From contig JAUWYD010000012.1 of assembly GCA_030616025.1 (NCBI GenBank), forward strand, positions 1 to 11,268: a DNA stretch of 11,268 nucleotides, given 5' to 3'. This stretch comes from Chloroflexota bacterium. GTDB taxonomy: Bacteria; Chloroflexota; Anaerolineae; UBA7937; B3-Chlor. Position 1 is the stretch's first letter; each line of letters starts with the position of its first letter. A model generated the notes under the pieces. It worked only from the letters and a program-made list of their open reading frames with translations, was not told where the DNA came from and ran no database searches. Of this stretch, positions 10,070 through 11,268 are shown one piece after another. The position numbers and the translations under genes were made by a program.

Positions 10070-11162
10070 GGTAGACCTGCTGCAGGCAGATGTCCACGTC
10101 CGCGCCGGCCACCGCGTCGTTGACGAAGAAGTCCAGCTTGCGGAAGGCCGATGGATCCAGCCAGTGAGCGGGGTTCATCCGGTCACCGAATGGGTATATC
10201 AGGGTGTCGTGCAAAGCCCAGCCCGTGTTGCTGATGTAGGTCATCCCGGGAGTGCCAGGGCTGTTGTCATGGTTTCTGCGATAGACCAGCACACTGCCGT
10301 TGATGTAAAAGTTGCCACTGACAAAGCAGCCTGCGTAGTCAGCGCTCACATGCCCATTGTGAGGCACACCGATATAGGTCTCACGAACGTCAGCGTCGGT
10401 GATGTATGCTGTAAAGATGCGGGTGACGGGCTTGAACGTCTCGCACATGCGGTTGATGAAGTCACGCGCCGCCAGGTCGAATGGCACGAACTCACCACCA
10501 TTGACGCTCAGCTTGTAGTTGGTGAGGATAGAGTACAAAGTGGTGTCATCCTTGGCTGCACGGCACATCAAGTACCGGATCACCCGATCCGTTGGCATCT
10601 CTACCCTGCGATCCCCACCCGCTACGGAGGTGAAGCTCTCCACGATGCGGTTTGACAAGAAGCCCTTCGGCTTCGGCGCACCCTCCATCAGGCGCACCAT
10701 CAGCGAGAACTCCCAGGAGCCCGACACGTACCCGTCAGTCCCTGGTGTGTTGTACGTCGCCTCGTCAAAGGTGAACTTCAACTGGGGGTTCTTGTGCTGC
10801 CTGGGATCGAACGCGTACACCTCATCGAACAGCTTCAACCCGAACCTGATCGGGAACTGCTGCCGCACGCTCGCGCCGTTCGCCTCTTCCGCCTCACTGT
10901 ACGGGAACCCCTCGTTGTCGGTCACGAAGGAAGCCAACACCACTTCGCCGGGCAGGTCCCAAAGGACTTCCCCACCGTCCACGATCTCCACTTTGGAGAT
11001 GCCCCGCTCAAACGGAAACTCCACGTTCCCAGCCGCATCGTTAGTCGCCCTAAAGTACAGGTCCAGCTGGGTGATGGGCGAGTTGTAGTCCAGGTTGAAG
11101 GTCTTGGTGCCGGAGGTCCCGATATCGATCGAGTTCTCCTGCAGGTAATCTCTGAATCTCAT
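10062..11162 (-). CDS. Double jelly-roll major capsid protein (366 aa)
   Basis: Predicted major capsid protein of a DJR virus, forming trimeric pseudo-hexameric capsomers. The beta-rich sequence has two halves with the same layout. Half one has ITQLDLYFRATN (residues 30-41) followed by ISKVEIVDGGEVLWDLPGEV (55-74). Half two begins after a linker at about 165-185 with VIRYLMCRAAKDD (194-206), followed by YKLSVNGGEFVPFDLAARDF (216-235). The repeated 'strand - VxGGxxVxxDL' pattern is the internal duplication expected of two jelly rolls. Length is in the DJR range (PM2 P2 is shorter, at about 270 residues). There is no signal peptide. The ATG at 11162 is preceded by GGGAGG about ten bases away, in the gap after the 142-aa gene. 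The stop codon lies within a perfect 16-bp palindrome. The PM2, FLiP or STIV-type subgroup cannot be settled by eye. Confidence 0.8.
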   Translation of the reverse strand: MRFRDYLQENSIDIGTSGTKTFNLDYNSPITQLDLYFRATNDAAGNVEFPFERGISKVEIVDGGEVLWDLPGEVVLASFVTDNEGFPYSEAEEANGASVRQQFPIRFGLKLFDEVYAFDPRQHKNPQLKFTFDEATYNTPGTDGYVSGSWEFSLMVRLMEGAPKPKGFLSNRIVESFTSVAGGDRRVEMPTDRVIRYLMCRAAKDDTTLYSILTNYKLSVNGGEFVPFDLAARDFINRMCETFKPVTRIFTAYITDADVRETYIGVPHNGHVSADYAGCFVSGNFYINGSVLVYRRNHDNSPGTPGMTYISNTGWALHDTLIYPFGDRMNPAHWLDPSAFRKLDFFVNDAVAGADVDICLQQVYPY

Positions 11163-11268
11163 TTTCTCTTACCCTCCCTTTCCTTTCTACACCCCGCCTA
11201 CACGTTTCTCGTGCAGCGGCTCGCCCACTTCGCGCACCCGGTCATAGTTGCCCGGGGCGCCACGTGGA
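11128..11268. repeat. Terminal direct repeat, copy 2
   Basis: Exact copy of bases 1-141. When the circle is counted once, this copy should be dropped. It shows that the capsid gene (start at 11162) lies 24 bp downstream of the stop of the 142-aa gene, whose coding part begins at 488. Confidence 0.93.
11187..11268 (-). CDS. Duplicate 3' fragment of the 142-aa gene (contig overlap)
   Basis: This is the same DNA as 60-141 and is present only because the contig ends overlap. It encodes the last 26 residues and stop of the 142-aa protein. It is not a second gene or a pseudogene. Confidence 0.9.
   Translation of the reverse strand, partial: PRGAPGNYDRVREVGEPLHEKRVGGV

Overview
The window reads as one complete circular genome, about 11,127 bp long, from a small double jelly-roll (DJR) bacteriophage or closely related plasmid-like virus. 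Bases 1-141 are repeated exactly at 11128-11268, so the contig closes on itself. The gene just upstream of the capsid gene and the capsid gene itself meet across this junction. The DNA is GC-rich by eye. Promoters are of the bacterial sigma-70 type and genes have strong GGGAGGT-like ribosome binding sites, which points to a bacterial host. I cannot name the host.

All genes but one lie on the minus strand, so the map is best read from high to low coordinates. A control region (4058-4513) holds two divergent sigma-70 promoters with four 11-bp direct repeats between them. Rightward (+) it drives a 208-residue winged-helix protein, probably a replication initiator or regulator. Leftward (-) it drives an early operon: a ribbon-helix-helix protein, an 81-aa unknown, a RecT-like annealing protein, a 92-aa unknown, a ParB-like protein with a zinc ribbon, three small cysteine-rich proteins and a 46-aa membrane protein. 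The operon ends at a strong intrinsic terminator (756-796).

A second minus-strand promoter (587-615) follows, preceded by two near-palindromic 19-bp repeats and a long inverted repeat. It drives the virion operon: a 142-aa protein, the DJR major capsid protein, a beta-rich 129-aa protein, a 207-aa protein made of exactly five 41-residue propeller-like repeats, a 70-aa protein, a 131-aa beta-rich protein and a 240-aa spike-like protein. After the spike gene comes about 1.46 kb without a credible gene (6190-7648). It is followed by two 63-aa genes, a 53-aa membrane protein and a 139-aa PD-(D/E)XK nuclease-like protein.

The gene-free 1.46 kb is the most unusual part, at about 13% of the genome. 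It is packed with long stems, an H-type pseudoknot inside a closing helix, a G-quadruplex motif and several repeated modules. One pair of hairpins 374 bp apart shows compensatory base changes. Most of the stem mismatches I checked are C.A on the plus strand and become G.U on the minus strand, so the signal fits a minus-strand RNA co-transcribed with the virion genes. I propose a giant structured noncoding RNA. A structured DNA origin or packaging region is the main alternative. I see no packaging ATPase (no Walker A motif) and no HUH replication protein anywhere in the circle.
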